Source: JAJRTA01 sp965603125
GTDB lineage: Bacteria > Zixibacteria > MSB-5A5 > GN15 > FEB-12
Direction: 5' to 3'
Assembly: GCA_965603125.1 (NCBI GenBank)
Contig: CBFDBU010000001.1
Span: forward strand, 1 to 64,000
DNA length: 64,000 nt
Shown: piece after piece, positions 8,263-15,532 of the stretch
Numbering within the stretch: position 1 is the first letter of the stretch
How the letters are laid out: each line of letters begins with the position of its first letter
The notes under the pieces: model-generated
Told to the model about the DNA's origin: nothing
What the model saw: the letters and a program-made list of their open reading frames with translations, nothing else
Database searches by the model: none
Position numbers and translations under genes: made by a program

Positions 8263-9138
8263 ATGAGACAGACAAAATCAGTGCTGGTTGTTGTAGCTGT
8301 GATGCTTCTGGTCACGGCCTGCGCCCGGAAGGAAGTCCGGGAACGGTTGGAGTCGGCGCCGTATCACACCAGCCTGGCGGAGGCGAAACAAGCGCCGGGC
8401 GCCTCCGGTAAACCGATACTCGTTGAGTTCTTCACTGAATGGTGCACGTGGTGTGCCACCATTGATACGGTTGTATTGGTTGACTCCGCGGTTATTGAAT
8501 TCCTGTCCAGCGAAATGATCCTGGTGAAGATAGACGCCGAGGTGGACAGCGCCCTTACCAGGGAACACCACATTAGCGGGTATCCCACAACGGTGATGCT
8601 TGACGAGAACAGGGAGGAAATAGACCGGCTGGTGGGTTACGTACCGCCGGAGGAGTATATTCAGACTTTCCGTGACTATGCCCGGGGAATAGGGACCCTG
8701 GACGATCTGCTCAGGCGTGTTGAAACCGAGCCTGATCGGGTCCTGTATATGAACATTGCCGACAAGTACAAATACCGCGGCGGCGCCGAAGAAGCGCGCG
8801 TGTGGTTTCAGCGGGTGCTTGACGAGGGCGACCCGCGCGACTCCCTCTCCGGCGAGAGCCGGTTGGCACTGGCGGATATGATGCGACGCAGCAAGAACTG
8901 GGACGACGCCATCAAGGCATACGAGGCGGTCTCGAAGGATTTCAGCGGCACCGAGACGGGCGATAACGCCGAAATCTGGATCGCCATCGTATACCGGAAC
9001 CAGGGGGACACTACGGAGGCCCTGAAGCGTTTTGAGGCCTTTATCAGAGCCAACCCGGGGGAGACCAAGAACGCCGAGTATTGCCGGAAGCAGATTGAGA
9101 AACTCACGGCGAAACCGGAGGAAAAAGCGGCCGAGTGA
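8263..9138 (+). CDS. Thioredoxin-like lipoprotein with TPR tail
   Basis: A 291-residue protein with a lipoprotein signal (VVVAVMLLVTAC, lipid cysteine about residue 20), so anchored on the periplasmic side of a membrane. The thioredoxin-like domain (about 30-145) has a redox-active EWCTWC motif (Cys61 and Cys64) and the cis-proline loop GYPTTVML. After it come TPR-like helices (YKYRGGAEEARVWFQRVL, then DAIKAYEAVSKDF and EALKRFEAFIRANPGE). Proteins of this type reduce or isomerise disulfides in exported proteins. Why it sits inside a glycine-cleavage gene cluster is not evident. I chose the ATG at 8263 over the one at 8257. Confidence 0.85.
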   Translation: MRQTKSVLVVVAVMLLVTACARKEVRERLESAPYHTSLAEAKQAPGASGKPILVEFFTEWCTWCATIDTVVLVDSAVIEFLSSEMILVKIDAEVDSALTREHHISGYPTTVMLDENREEIDRLVGYVPPEEYIQTFRDYARGIGTLDDLLRRVETEPDRVLYMNIADKYKYRGGAEEARVWFQRVLDEGDPRDSLSGESRLALADMMRRSKNWDDAIKAYEAVSKDFSGTETGDNAEIWIAIVYRNQGDTTEALKRFEAFIRANPGETKNAEYCRKQIEKLTAKPEEKAAE

Positions 9139-9188
9139 CGTCGCGTGGCGTCGCCAATCGACTTGAGACGGAGTAGGAACCGAGTGCA

Positions 9189-10640
9189 ATGGACGAACGA
9201 ACCCTGATCTACGAGAAGTCGGTGGCCGATCGGCGGGGATATACTCTTCCTGAAACTGGCGGGACCGAGTCTGAGATACTGTTCAGTATCCCTGAGAAGT
9301 TGCGTCGGGACGCGGCGGCAGACCTGCCGGAAGTCACCGAGGGGGAGGCGATGCGCCACTTCATCGGGCTGTCGGTCAAGAACCACCATATCGACAAGGG
9401 GTTTTATCCGCTGGGATCGTGCACCATGAAATACAATCCCCGGCTCAACGAAGCGGCGGCGTCACATCCCTCTTTCACCGGGCATCATCCGTTGGCGCCC
9501 GTCGATACGGCACAGGGCGCCCTGCGCCTGATGTATACGCTCTCGGCTTACCTGTCGGAGATATCCGGCTTCCCGTCGGTCTCGCTTCAGCCGGTGGCCG
9601 GCGCCCAGGGTGAGTTTGCGGGGCTGTTGATCATGCGCGTCTTTCACGAAAGCGCCGACCAGACGCGCACCAGGATCATTATCCCCGACTCCGCCCACGG
9701 CACCAACCCGGCCTCGGTAAGGTCGGTCGGATTCACGGCCATCCAGATCAAATCCAACGAACGAGGGATCGTCGCGCCCGAGGCGGTCGAAGCCGTGATG
9801 GATGACCAGGTGGCTGGGATGATGCTGACCAACCCCAACACCCTGGGCATTTTCGAGACCCACATAGCCGAGATTGCTCGAATCGTCCATGCCCGTGGCG
9901 GGCTCATGTATCTCGACGGCGCCAATCTCAACGCCAACCTGGGCATATTCCGGCCCGGTGACATCGGTTTCGATATTATGCACTTCAACCTGCACAAGAC
10001 GTTCTCCACCCCGCACGGCGGGGGCGGTCCGGGTGGCGGCGGGCTTGGTGTCACCGCTGAACTGGATCGGTTTCTGCCCGCTCCCGTACTGGAGGAGGAC
10101 AGCCACGGCGAGTTGTTCTTCAACTATCGACGGCCGGACTCAATCGGGCGGCTGCACTCCTTCTACGGCAACTTCAGCAACATGGTCCGGGCCTATGCTT
10201 ACATCCGGACTCTTGGCGGTCGCGGCCTCAGGCGGGTCAGTGAAACAGCCGTGCTTAACGCCAACTACCTCAAAGAGCTGATTCGCAAGGATTACGATCT
10301 GCCGTATGAGGGACACTGTATGCATGAATTCGTCGCCTCGGGCAGCCGGCAGAAAAAGCTGGGCGTCAGGACGCTGGATATCTCCAAACGGTTACTCGAC
10401 TTCGGAATCCATCCCCCCACCAACTACTTCCCGCTCATCGTGTCGGAAGCGCTGATGATTGAGCCGACCGAGACGGAAAGCAGGGAAACGCTGGATCATT
10501 TTGCGGCTGTCATGAAGCAGATTGCGCGCGAGGCCCGGGAGGATCCGGAAATGGTTACTTCCGCGCCGCACACTACCCCGGTAGGCCGCCTGGATGAGGG
10601 CAGCGCCGCCCGCAGTCTCGATGTCTGCTATCGTGATTAA
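9189..10640 (+). CDS. gcvPB: Glycine dehydrogenase (decarboxylating) subunit 2
   Basis: A 483-residue beta half of the P protein that carries the pyridoxal phosphate. The cofactor lysine is in HFNLHKTFSTPHGGGGPG (Lys270). Other family signatures are FYPLGSCTMKYNPRLNE near residue 75 and DSAHGTNPASVRSVG. The C-terminal PTNYFPLIVSEALMIEPTETES is also typical. It works with GcvPA and GcvH to make methylene-tetrahydrofolate, CO2 and ammonia through the missing GcvT. A GGAGTAGGAACC stretch precedes the ATG. With accC-gcvH-gcvPA it probably forms one transcription unit running past the zinc-ribbon and thioredoxin genes. Confidence 0.95.
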   Translation: MDERTLIYEKSVADRRGYTLPETGGTESEILFSIPEKLRRDAAADLPEVTEGEAMRHFIGLSVKNHHIDKGFYPLGSCTMKYNPRLNEAAASHPSFTGHHPLAPVDTAQGALRLMYTLSAYLSEISGFPSVSLQPVAGAQGEFAGLLIMRVFHESADQTRTRIIIPDSAHGTNPASVRSVGFTAIQIKSNERGIVAPEAVEAVMDDQVAGMMLTNPNTLGIFETHIAEIARIVHARGGLMYLDGANLNANLGIFRPGDIGFDIMHFNLHKTFSTPHGGGGPGGGGLGVTAELDRFLPAPVLEEDSHGELFFNYRRPDSIGRLHSFYGNFSNMVRAYAYIRTLGGRGLRRVSETAVLNANYLKELIRKDYDLPYEGHCMHEFVASGSRQKKLGVRTLDISKRLLDFGIHPPTNYFPLIVSEALMIEPTETESRETLDHFAAVMKQIAREAREDPEMVTSAPHTTPVGRLDEGSAARSLDVCYRD

Positions 10641-10715
10641 GACTGCCAGTGCTGCAACTGGAAAACCCTGTGGTTTGCGACCGGTGCCACCACCTGCGGC
10701 ATCGGTTCTGAGTTT

Positions 10716-12218
10716 ATGATTAGATTCGAAAACGTAACATACCGGTATCGCGACCGGGACGATCCCGTTCTGTCCGATTTCACTCTTACGATCGGGGAGG
10801 GAGAGTCGATCTGCGTGATGGGGGCTAACGGTTCCGGGAAGTCCACACTGGCCCTGATCTTGGCCGGACTGCTGACTCCCGACCACGGCCGGGTCGTCAT
10901 CGACAGTGGCAAGGAACATCCCCGGCCGGTCGGAATGCTGTTTCAGAACCCTGACAATCAGATGGTGGCCGTGACTGTTGAGAAGGAAGTCGCGTTCGGG
11001 CTTGAGAACCTCGGTACCCCCCCCGCAGAGATTGAGCGCCTGGTAACTGGGACACTGCGGCGGTTCCGGATCGATCACCTGCGACAGCGGCTGACCGTGG
11101 AACTGTCCGGCGGAGAGAAGCAACGGGTGGCCCTGGCCTCGGTGATGGTATTTCGCCCGCCCATCCTGGTTCTGGACGAGCCTGATTCGTTTCTGGATGA
11201 AAGCGGCAAGGCCACCCTGAGAGAGGAGTTGGCCAGAATCAAGGCAGCCAACCCCCGCCTTGTGGAAATCCGTATCACTCAGTATCCGGCGGTGGCCCGG
11301 ATGTATCCGCGCCTGATAGTGCTCGACCGGGGCGTGGTGGCGGCTGATGACCACCCCTCCCGGATATTTGCCGACCACCAATTCTGCATCAGGACGGGCA
11401 TTGCTTACCGCCTGCCCACCGGAGCGCAGCCGGGCTTTGCCGGTCTTAAAATGCGCAGCAGACCGCCGGACAAGGTCGATGAGGTCGACAGCATCTCGTT
11501 CAGGGATGTGGCTTTCAACCATCGCAACGGCAGCGCCATTCTAAAGGACATAAGCTTCACTCTCAAGGCCGGCGAAATCCTTGGCCTGGTGGGGCCCTCC
11601 GGTTCCGGCAAGAGCACCTTAGGTCTTCTTGCCTGCGGTCTCCTTCGACCCTCTTCGGGCGCTGTTGCGTACGAGGACAGTTCAGGTCGACCTGTCCCTC
11701 CCGAGAATATCCTCGGCCGCGTCTCAGGCCTGTTCCAATTACCGGAACGGCAGTTCTTTCTCCCTACGTGCGCCGAGGAGATCGCCTTCGGCCCCCGGAA
11801 CCTGGGGTGCCCGCACGATCCAAAGACCGTTGCCGCCTTCTTTGCGTTGGCCGGGCTGGATGCTGAGAAGTTCTCCGGCCGCGACCCGTTCACGCTTTCG
11901 GGTGGAGAAAAGCGGCGCCTGGCGTTTGCCGCTGTATTGTCCATGCAGCCCCGGCTGGTTGTCTTTGACGAACCGACCTGCGGCCTGGACCAGGAAGGCG
12001 TGGGCCGGTTTATCCGGCTGGGTCGCGCTCTTACGGATATGCGGACCGGCCTGATTATCATTAGCCATGACGGGGGCATAATCCACGCTCTCGCTGACCG
12101 GGTTCTATACCTGGTCGGCGACGGCAGCTCCATTCAGATGTCGCGCACGGATTTCTTTGCCGACACCCGTTGTGCCGCGGCGGTCTCACCGGTGTCGCCG
12201 AAAGAAGCTGCTGAGTAA
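10716..12218 (+). CDS. Fused two-domain ECF/CbiO-type ABC ATPase
   Basis: A 500-residue protein made of two ABC ATPase domains in tandem, matching EcfA1-EcfA2 of energy-coupling-factor vitamin or metal importers. Domain 1 has Walker A MGANGSGKST (about residue 35), signature LSGGEKQRVALA and Walker B PILVLDEPDS. Domain 2 begins near residue 245 with Walker A VGPSGSGKSTL (about 291), signature LSGGEKRRLAFA and Walker B RLVVFDEPTCGLD. In ECF systems the two ATPases drive an EcfT coupling protein and a substrate-specific S component in the membrane. No T or S gene is adjacent, so the substrate cannot be told. A 75-base gap separates it from gcvPB. Confidence 0.88.
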   Translation: MIRFENVTYRYRDRDDPVLSDFTLTIGEGESICVMGANGSGKSTLALILAGLLTPDHGRVVIDSGKEHPRPVGMLFQNPDNQMVAVTVEKEVAFGLENLGTPPAEIERLVTGTLRRFRIDHLRQRLTVELSGGEKQRVALASVMVFRPPILVLDEPDSFLDESGKATLREELARIKAANPRLVEIRITQYPAVARMYPRLIVLDRGVVAADDHPSRIFADHQFCIRTGIAYRLPTGAQPGFAGLKMRSRPPDKVDEVDSISFRDVAFNHRNGSAILKDISFTLKAGEILGLVGPSGSGKSTLGLLACGLLRPSSGAVAYEDSSGRPVPPENILGRVSGLFQLPERQFFLPTCAEEIAFGPRNLGCPHDPKTVAAFFALAGLDAEKFSGRDPFTLSGGEKRRLAFAAVLSMQPRLVVFDEPTCGLDQEGVGRFIRLGRALTDMRTGLIIISHDGGIIHALADRVLYLVGDGSSIQMSRTDFFADTRCAAAVSPVSPKEAAE

Positions 12219-12247
12219 AAATAGCCACGTTTTTCTGCTGCTCTCAC

Positions 12248-12275
12248 TTGACAGCGCTTCTGAATCTTGTATTTT
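12248..12275 (+). promoter_or_regulatory. Promoter of the pyr operon
   Basis: A consensus TTGACA at 12248-12253, a 16-base spacer and TATTTT at 12270-12275 stand about 290 bases ahead of pyrR. The long leader that would follow contains the inverted repeats described next, fitting an attenuated operon. Confidence 0.55.
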
Positions 12276-12294
12276 CTGTTTCCAGAAAGCTGGA

Positions 12295-12400
12295 GGATAA
12301 CGGTGCTACGCATGCCTGCGCGTGAGGTCGTCCCTCCGGGCGCGTTTGACGCCGTTATCCGGCACCCTTTTAAGGTGATCCCGTGAGATCACTAAAGGTT
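12295..12400 (+). promoter_or_regulatory. Structured leader of the pyr operon (candidate attenuator)
   Basis: GGATAACGG (12295-12303) and CCGTTATCC (12352-12360) form a perfect nine-base inverted repeat. Its loop contains GCGTGAGGTC, a partial match to the GAGG core of PyrR RNA sites. GGTGC (12302-12306) could instead pair with GCACC (12362-12366), an alternative fold. A second hairpin, GTGATC-ccgtga-GATCAC, follows at about 12375-12392 within a CTTT...AAAG frame. Mutually exclusive stems ahead of pyrR are what PyrR attenuation would need, but the consensus PyrR-binding loop is only partly present and no clear U-tract follows the second hairpin. Confidence 0.45.
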
Positions 12401-12562
12401 TGACAGTGCATACCGGGTCAGATTTTTCAATTGTAATCCTTTTCTTTCAGCACCTCCTGCCGTTACCGGAAGGCCGTCGAACTTTGCAGCCACCGGTGAT
12501 CGTCTCCGTGAAGGACGACGCCGTATTCATGGAACATGATTAACGCAGATGCGGAGGACAAC

Positions 12563-13159
12563 TTGCCTGAGACGAATGATGTCATCCTTGACGCGAAGAA
12601 GATCAGCCGGGCGTTGACTCGAGTCGCCCACGAGATTCTGGAGCATAACTCCGGGGCGGAGTCGCTGGTCATTATCGGTATCCTGAGACGCGGGGCCGAC
12701 CTGGCCCGCCGCATTGCCGCCACTATCAGGGAGTTGGAAGGAGTCGACGTTCCCGTGGGGCTGATGGACATCAGCCTCTACCGCGACGACGTCCACTCGA
12801 AGCTCGATCAGCCGATTGTCCAGCGCACCGATATCCTGTTTGGCGTGGTCGACCGCAACGTCGTTATCATCGACGACGTCCTGTTCACGGGACGTACGGT
12901 GCGGGCGGCGCTCGACCAGATCATTGACTTCGGTCGACCGCGCACGATACAACTGGCCGTGCTGGTTGATCGCGGTCATCGGGAACTGCCGATTAAAGCT
13001 GATTATGTCGGTTCCAATATCCCCACGGCCAAGAGCGACCGTGTCAAAGTCCAGGTGGAGGAAAGAGACGGCCGTGACCGGGTGACTATCCGGCGGAGCG
13101 GGAAAAAACCACCGAAGAGGAAACCTGCCGCCGGGAAGAAGAAAGGAGGCGCGAAATGA
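12563..13159 (+). CDS. pyrR: Bifunctional pyr operon regulator / uracil phosphoribosyltransferase PyrR
   Basis: A 198-residue protein that in relatives binds pyr leader RNA when UMP is high and also converts uracil and PRPP to UMP. The N-terminal VILDAKKISRALTRVAHEI, IIGILRRGADLARRIA and the PRPP loop VVIIDDVLFTGRTVRAAL (about residues 98-115) are typical. The C-terminal SKDRVKV-type region is followed by a lysine-rich extension of about 20 residues (KKPPKRKPAAGKKKGG) not usual in the family, which may add RNA affinity. I chose the TTG at 12563 with GGAGG five bases upstream, giving the normal PyrR N-terminus; an ATG at 12536 is in frame. The stop overlaps pyrB by four bases. Confidence 0.92.
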   Translation: MPETNDVILDAKKISRALTRVAHEILEHNSGAESLVIIGILRRGADLARRIAATIRELEGVDVPVGLMDISLYRDDVHSKLDQPIVQRTDILFGVVDRNVVIIDDVLFTGRTVRAALDQIIDFGRPRTIQLAVLVDRGHRELPIKADYVGSNIPTAKSDRVKVQVEERDGRDRVTIRRSGKKPPKRKPAAGKKKGGAK

Positions 13160-14094
13160 ACCGACTCAGTTCACGCCACCTGTTAGGATTGGAGGGCGTC
13201 CCGCGCCGTGATATAGAACTGATTCTGAACACGGCCGAGACGTTTCGCGAGGTTCTTGATCGCCGGATCAGGAAAGTCCCCACTCTTCGAGGGATCACCG
13301 TCCTCAACCTGTTCTACGAACCCTCCACGCGGACGCGGATATCGTTTGAGTTGGCCGAGAAACGCCTCTCCGCGGACACCGTCAATTTCTCGACTTCCGC
13401 ATCCTCAGTTGCAAAAGGCGAATCGCTGCGAGATACCGTGCAGAATATCGAGGCCATGAAAATCGACATGACCGTGGTGCGGCACAGTTCCGCCGGGGCG
13501 CCATACTTTCTCACCCGGTGCATGGAAACCAACGTCATCAACGCCGGTGACGGTTCCCATGAGCACCCTACTCAGGCGCTGCTGGACATGTTTACTATCA
13601 GGAAGAAGTACGGCAAGCTTGACGGCCTGCGGGTGGTGCTGCTTGGTGACGTCAAGCACTCGCGCGTGATCCGCTCCAACATCTGGGGACTCAGGACAAT
13701 GGGCGCCTCGGTGGCCCTCTGCGGCCCGGCGACGCTGATGCCCTACGAGGTCGAGCAGTTCGGCTGCGACGTCTACACCAATTTAGATGCGGCTCTCGAC
13801 GGGGCCGACGTGGTCAATGTTATGCGGATTCAAGGGGAGCGGCAGCAATCGGGACTTTTTCCGTCGCGCCGCGAGTTTTCCAACCTGTTCGGAATCAACC
13901 GGGAACGACTGAAACGACTCAACAAGAACTACACGATCATGCACCCCGGCCCTATCAATCGCGGCGTCGAACTCACCAGCGACGTGGCCGACGGCAACAG
14001 CTCGGTCATTCTCGATCAGGTCACCAACGGCCAAGCGGTGCGGATGGCGGTTCTGTACCTGTTGTCCGGCCGTGAAGAGGGAGAATCGGAATAA
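13156..14094 (+). CDS. pyrB: Aspartate carbamoyltransferase catalytic chain
   Basis: A 312-residue enzyme joining carbamoyl phosphate and aspartate, the committed step of pyrimidine synthesis. The carbamoyl-phosphate site FYEPSTRTRISFELA lies at about residues 53-67. HPTQALLDMFTI (about 136) and the aspartate-loop MHPGPINRGVEL (about 264) are conserved. The length is normal for the catalytic chain. No pyrI regulatory chain is seen. It overlaps pyrR upstream (ATGA) and shares its last base with the pyrC ATG downstream, so the three genes are tightly coupled. Confidence 0.96.
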   Translation: MNRLSSRHLLGLEGVPRRDIELILNTAETFREVLDRRIRKVPTLRGITVLNLFYEPSTRTRISFELAEKRLSADTVNFSTSASSVAKGESLRDTVQNIEAMKIDMTVVRHSSAGAPYFLTRCMETNVINAGDGSHEHPTQALLDMFTIRKKYGKLDGLRVVLLGDVKHSRVIRSNIWGLRTMGASVALCGPATLMPYEVEQFGCDVYTNLDAALDGADVVNVMRIQGERQQSGLFPSRREFSNLFGINRERLKRLNKNYTIMHPGPINRGVELTSDVADGNSSVILDQVTNGQAVRMAVLYLLSGREEGESE

Positions 14095-15407
14095 TGGCAA
14101 GCAGGAAGTACGATCTGGTCATAAGGGGCGGGCGCGTCATTGACCCTGCCTTAGGTTTTGGCAGTGACGCCACGGTTTTTATCAAGGACGGTATCCTGGC
14201 AAAGATCGAGCCGGAGTCGGCCGCTAGTCGCAAATCGCTGAAGTCTCTCGACAAGAGCCAGTTGATCGATGCCACCGGCAAATTAGTGGTGCCCGGCCTG
14301 ATAGATATCCACGTGCATCTGCGCGAACCGGGCCACGAGGCCAAAGAGACGGTGAAGTCCGGGTGCTGCGCGGCGGCGGCGGGCGGATTTACGGCCGTTT
14401 GCTGTATGCCCAACACGACGCCGTGTATCGACAACCAGGAAACGGTCAAGTTCGTCCAGGATCGCGCCCAGAACGCGGACGCCCGCGTCTATGTGGTCGG
14501 GGCGATCACCAAAAACCTCGCCGGTGAGCAGCTCTCCGAGATCGGCGACCTGGTCAAGATGGGGGCGGTGGCGATAACCGACGACGGCCACTTCCTGCAG
14601 AATCCTGAGATAATGAGGCGGGCGCTGGAATATGCCCGCATGTTTGATATTCCCGTGATGCAACACGCGGAGGACCAGTACCTGACGGCGGGAGCGGTGA
14701 TGAACGAGTCGTTCCAGTCGGCCCGCCTGGGTATGAAAGGCGCCCCGCCGGTGGCGGAGGAGATCGCCGTCGCCCGGGATATCGCCCTCTGTCGCATGAC
14801 CGGAAGCCGACTGCATGTCCAGCACGTAACCACCAGGGGAGCGGTCGAGGCTATCCGTCAGGCCAAACGTGAAGGCGTGAACGTGACCGCCGAAGTGACC
14901 CCCCACCACCTCATCCTGACCGACGAAGAGATCGGCCTGGAATTCAACACCAGTCTGCGGGTCAACCCTCCGCTGCGTTCTCGGCGCGACCGGGACGCGG
15001 TGATCGAGGGGCTTGTGGACGGTACTATCGATTGCATTGCCTCCGACCACGCGCCGCACTCAATCGAAGAAAAGGATTGCGAGTTCGATCAGGCGCCGCC
15101 CGGTATGATCGGCCTGGAGACTACCGTGGGCCTGGTTAAGACCCACCTCATCGACAAGGGGTACCTGAGTTGGGCCGACGCAGTTCGCAAGATGACCATT
15201 AATCCGGCACGCATCCTGAATCTCAAGGGCGGTTCGTTGTCCCGGGGCGCCGCCGCCGACGTGACTATCATCGATCCCGACAAAAAGTGGACAGTGAAGG
15301 CCGACCGGTTCCGTTCCCGTTCGAAGAACTCGCCGTTTGTCGGGTGGAAGCTATCCGGTCAGGTGGTCACGACGATCCTCGGCGGTCGAGTGGTGTACGA
15401 ACGGTAG
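14094..15407 (+). CDS. pyrC: Dihydroorotase
   Basis: A 437-residue class I dihydroorotase of the amidohydrolase superfamily that closes carbamoyl aspartate to dihydroorotate. Metal ligands are visible in DIHVHLREPGHE (His73 and His75), the carboxylated-lysine area, MQHAED, the AEVTPHHL His pair (near 265) and SDHAPHS (near 317). It begins at the last base of pyrB, so it is the third gene of pyrRBC. It is followed after about 50 bases by a long inverted repeat that likely ends the operon. No carAB, pyrD, pyrE or pyrF is present here. Confidence 0.95.
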   Translation: MASRKYDLVIRGGRVIDPALGFGSDATVFIKDGILAKIEPESAASRKSLKSLDKSQLIDATGKLVVPGLIDIHVHLREPGHEAKETVKSGCCAAAAGGFTAVCCMPNTTPCIDNQETVKFVQDRAQNADARVYVVGAITKNLAGEQLSEIGDLVKMGAVAITDDGHFLQNPEIMRRALEYARMFDIPVMQHAEDQYLTAGAVMNESFQSARLGMKGAPPVAEEIAVARDIALCRMTGSRLHVQHVTTRGAVEAIRQAKREGVNVTAEVTPHHLILTDEEIGLEFNTSLRVNPPLRSRRDRDAVIEGLVDGTIDCIASDHAPHSIEEKDCEFDQAPPGMIGLETTVGLVKTHLIDKGYLSWADAVRKMTINPARILNLKGGSLSRGAAADVTIIDPDKKWTVKADRFRSRSKNSPFVGWKLSGQVVTTILGGRVVYER

Positions 15408-15457
15408 GTGGTAATTCCGCCCTTTGTTGCTCTTTCCGGCTTTCGAGTAAGCAAGAG

Positions 15458-15497
15458 AAACGCGGCAGCCTTGCCAAGCAGCAGGGTCGCCGCGTTT
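15458..15497. terminator. Bidirectional terminator between pyrC and the dockerin gene
   Basis: AAACGCGGC (15458-15466) and GCCGCGTTT (15489-15497) form a perfect nine-base stem. The loop can add CCTTG/CAGGG pairs with one wobble. A residues on one side and T residues on the other allow it to end both pyrC and the convergent gene whose stop is at 15533. Confidence 0.6.
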
Positions 15498-15532
15498 GCG
15501 CTTGTCGGACGCTGATCCGAAGATCGGCCTCG

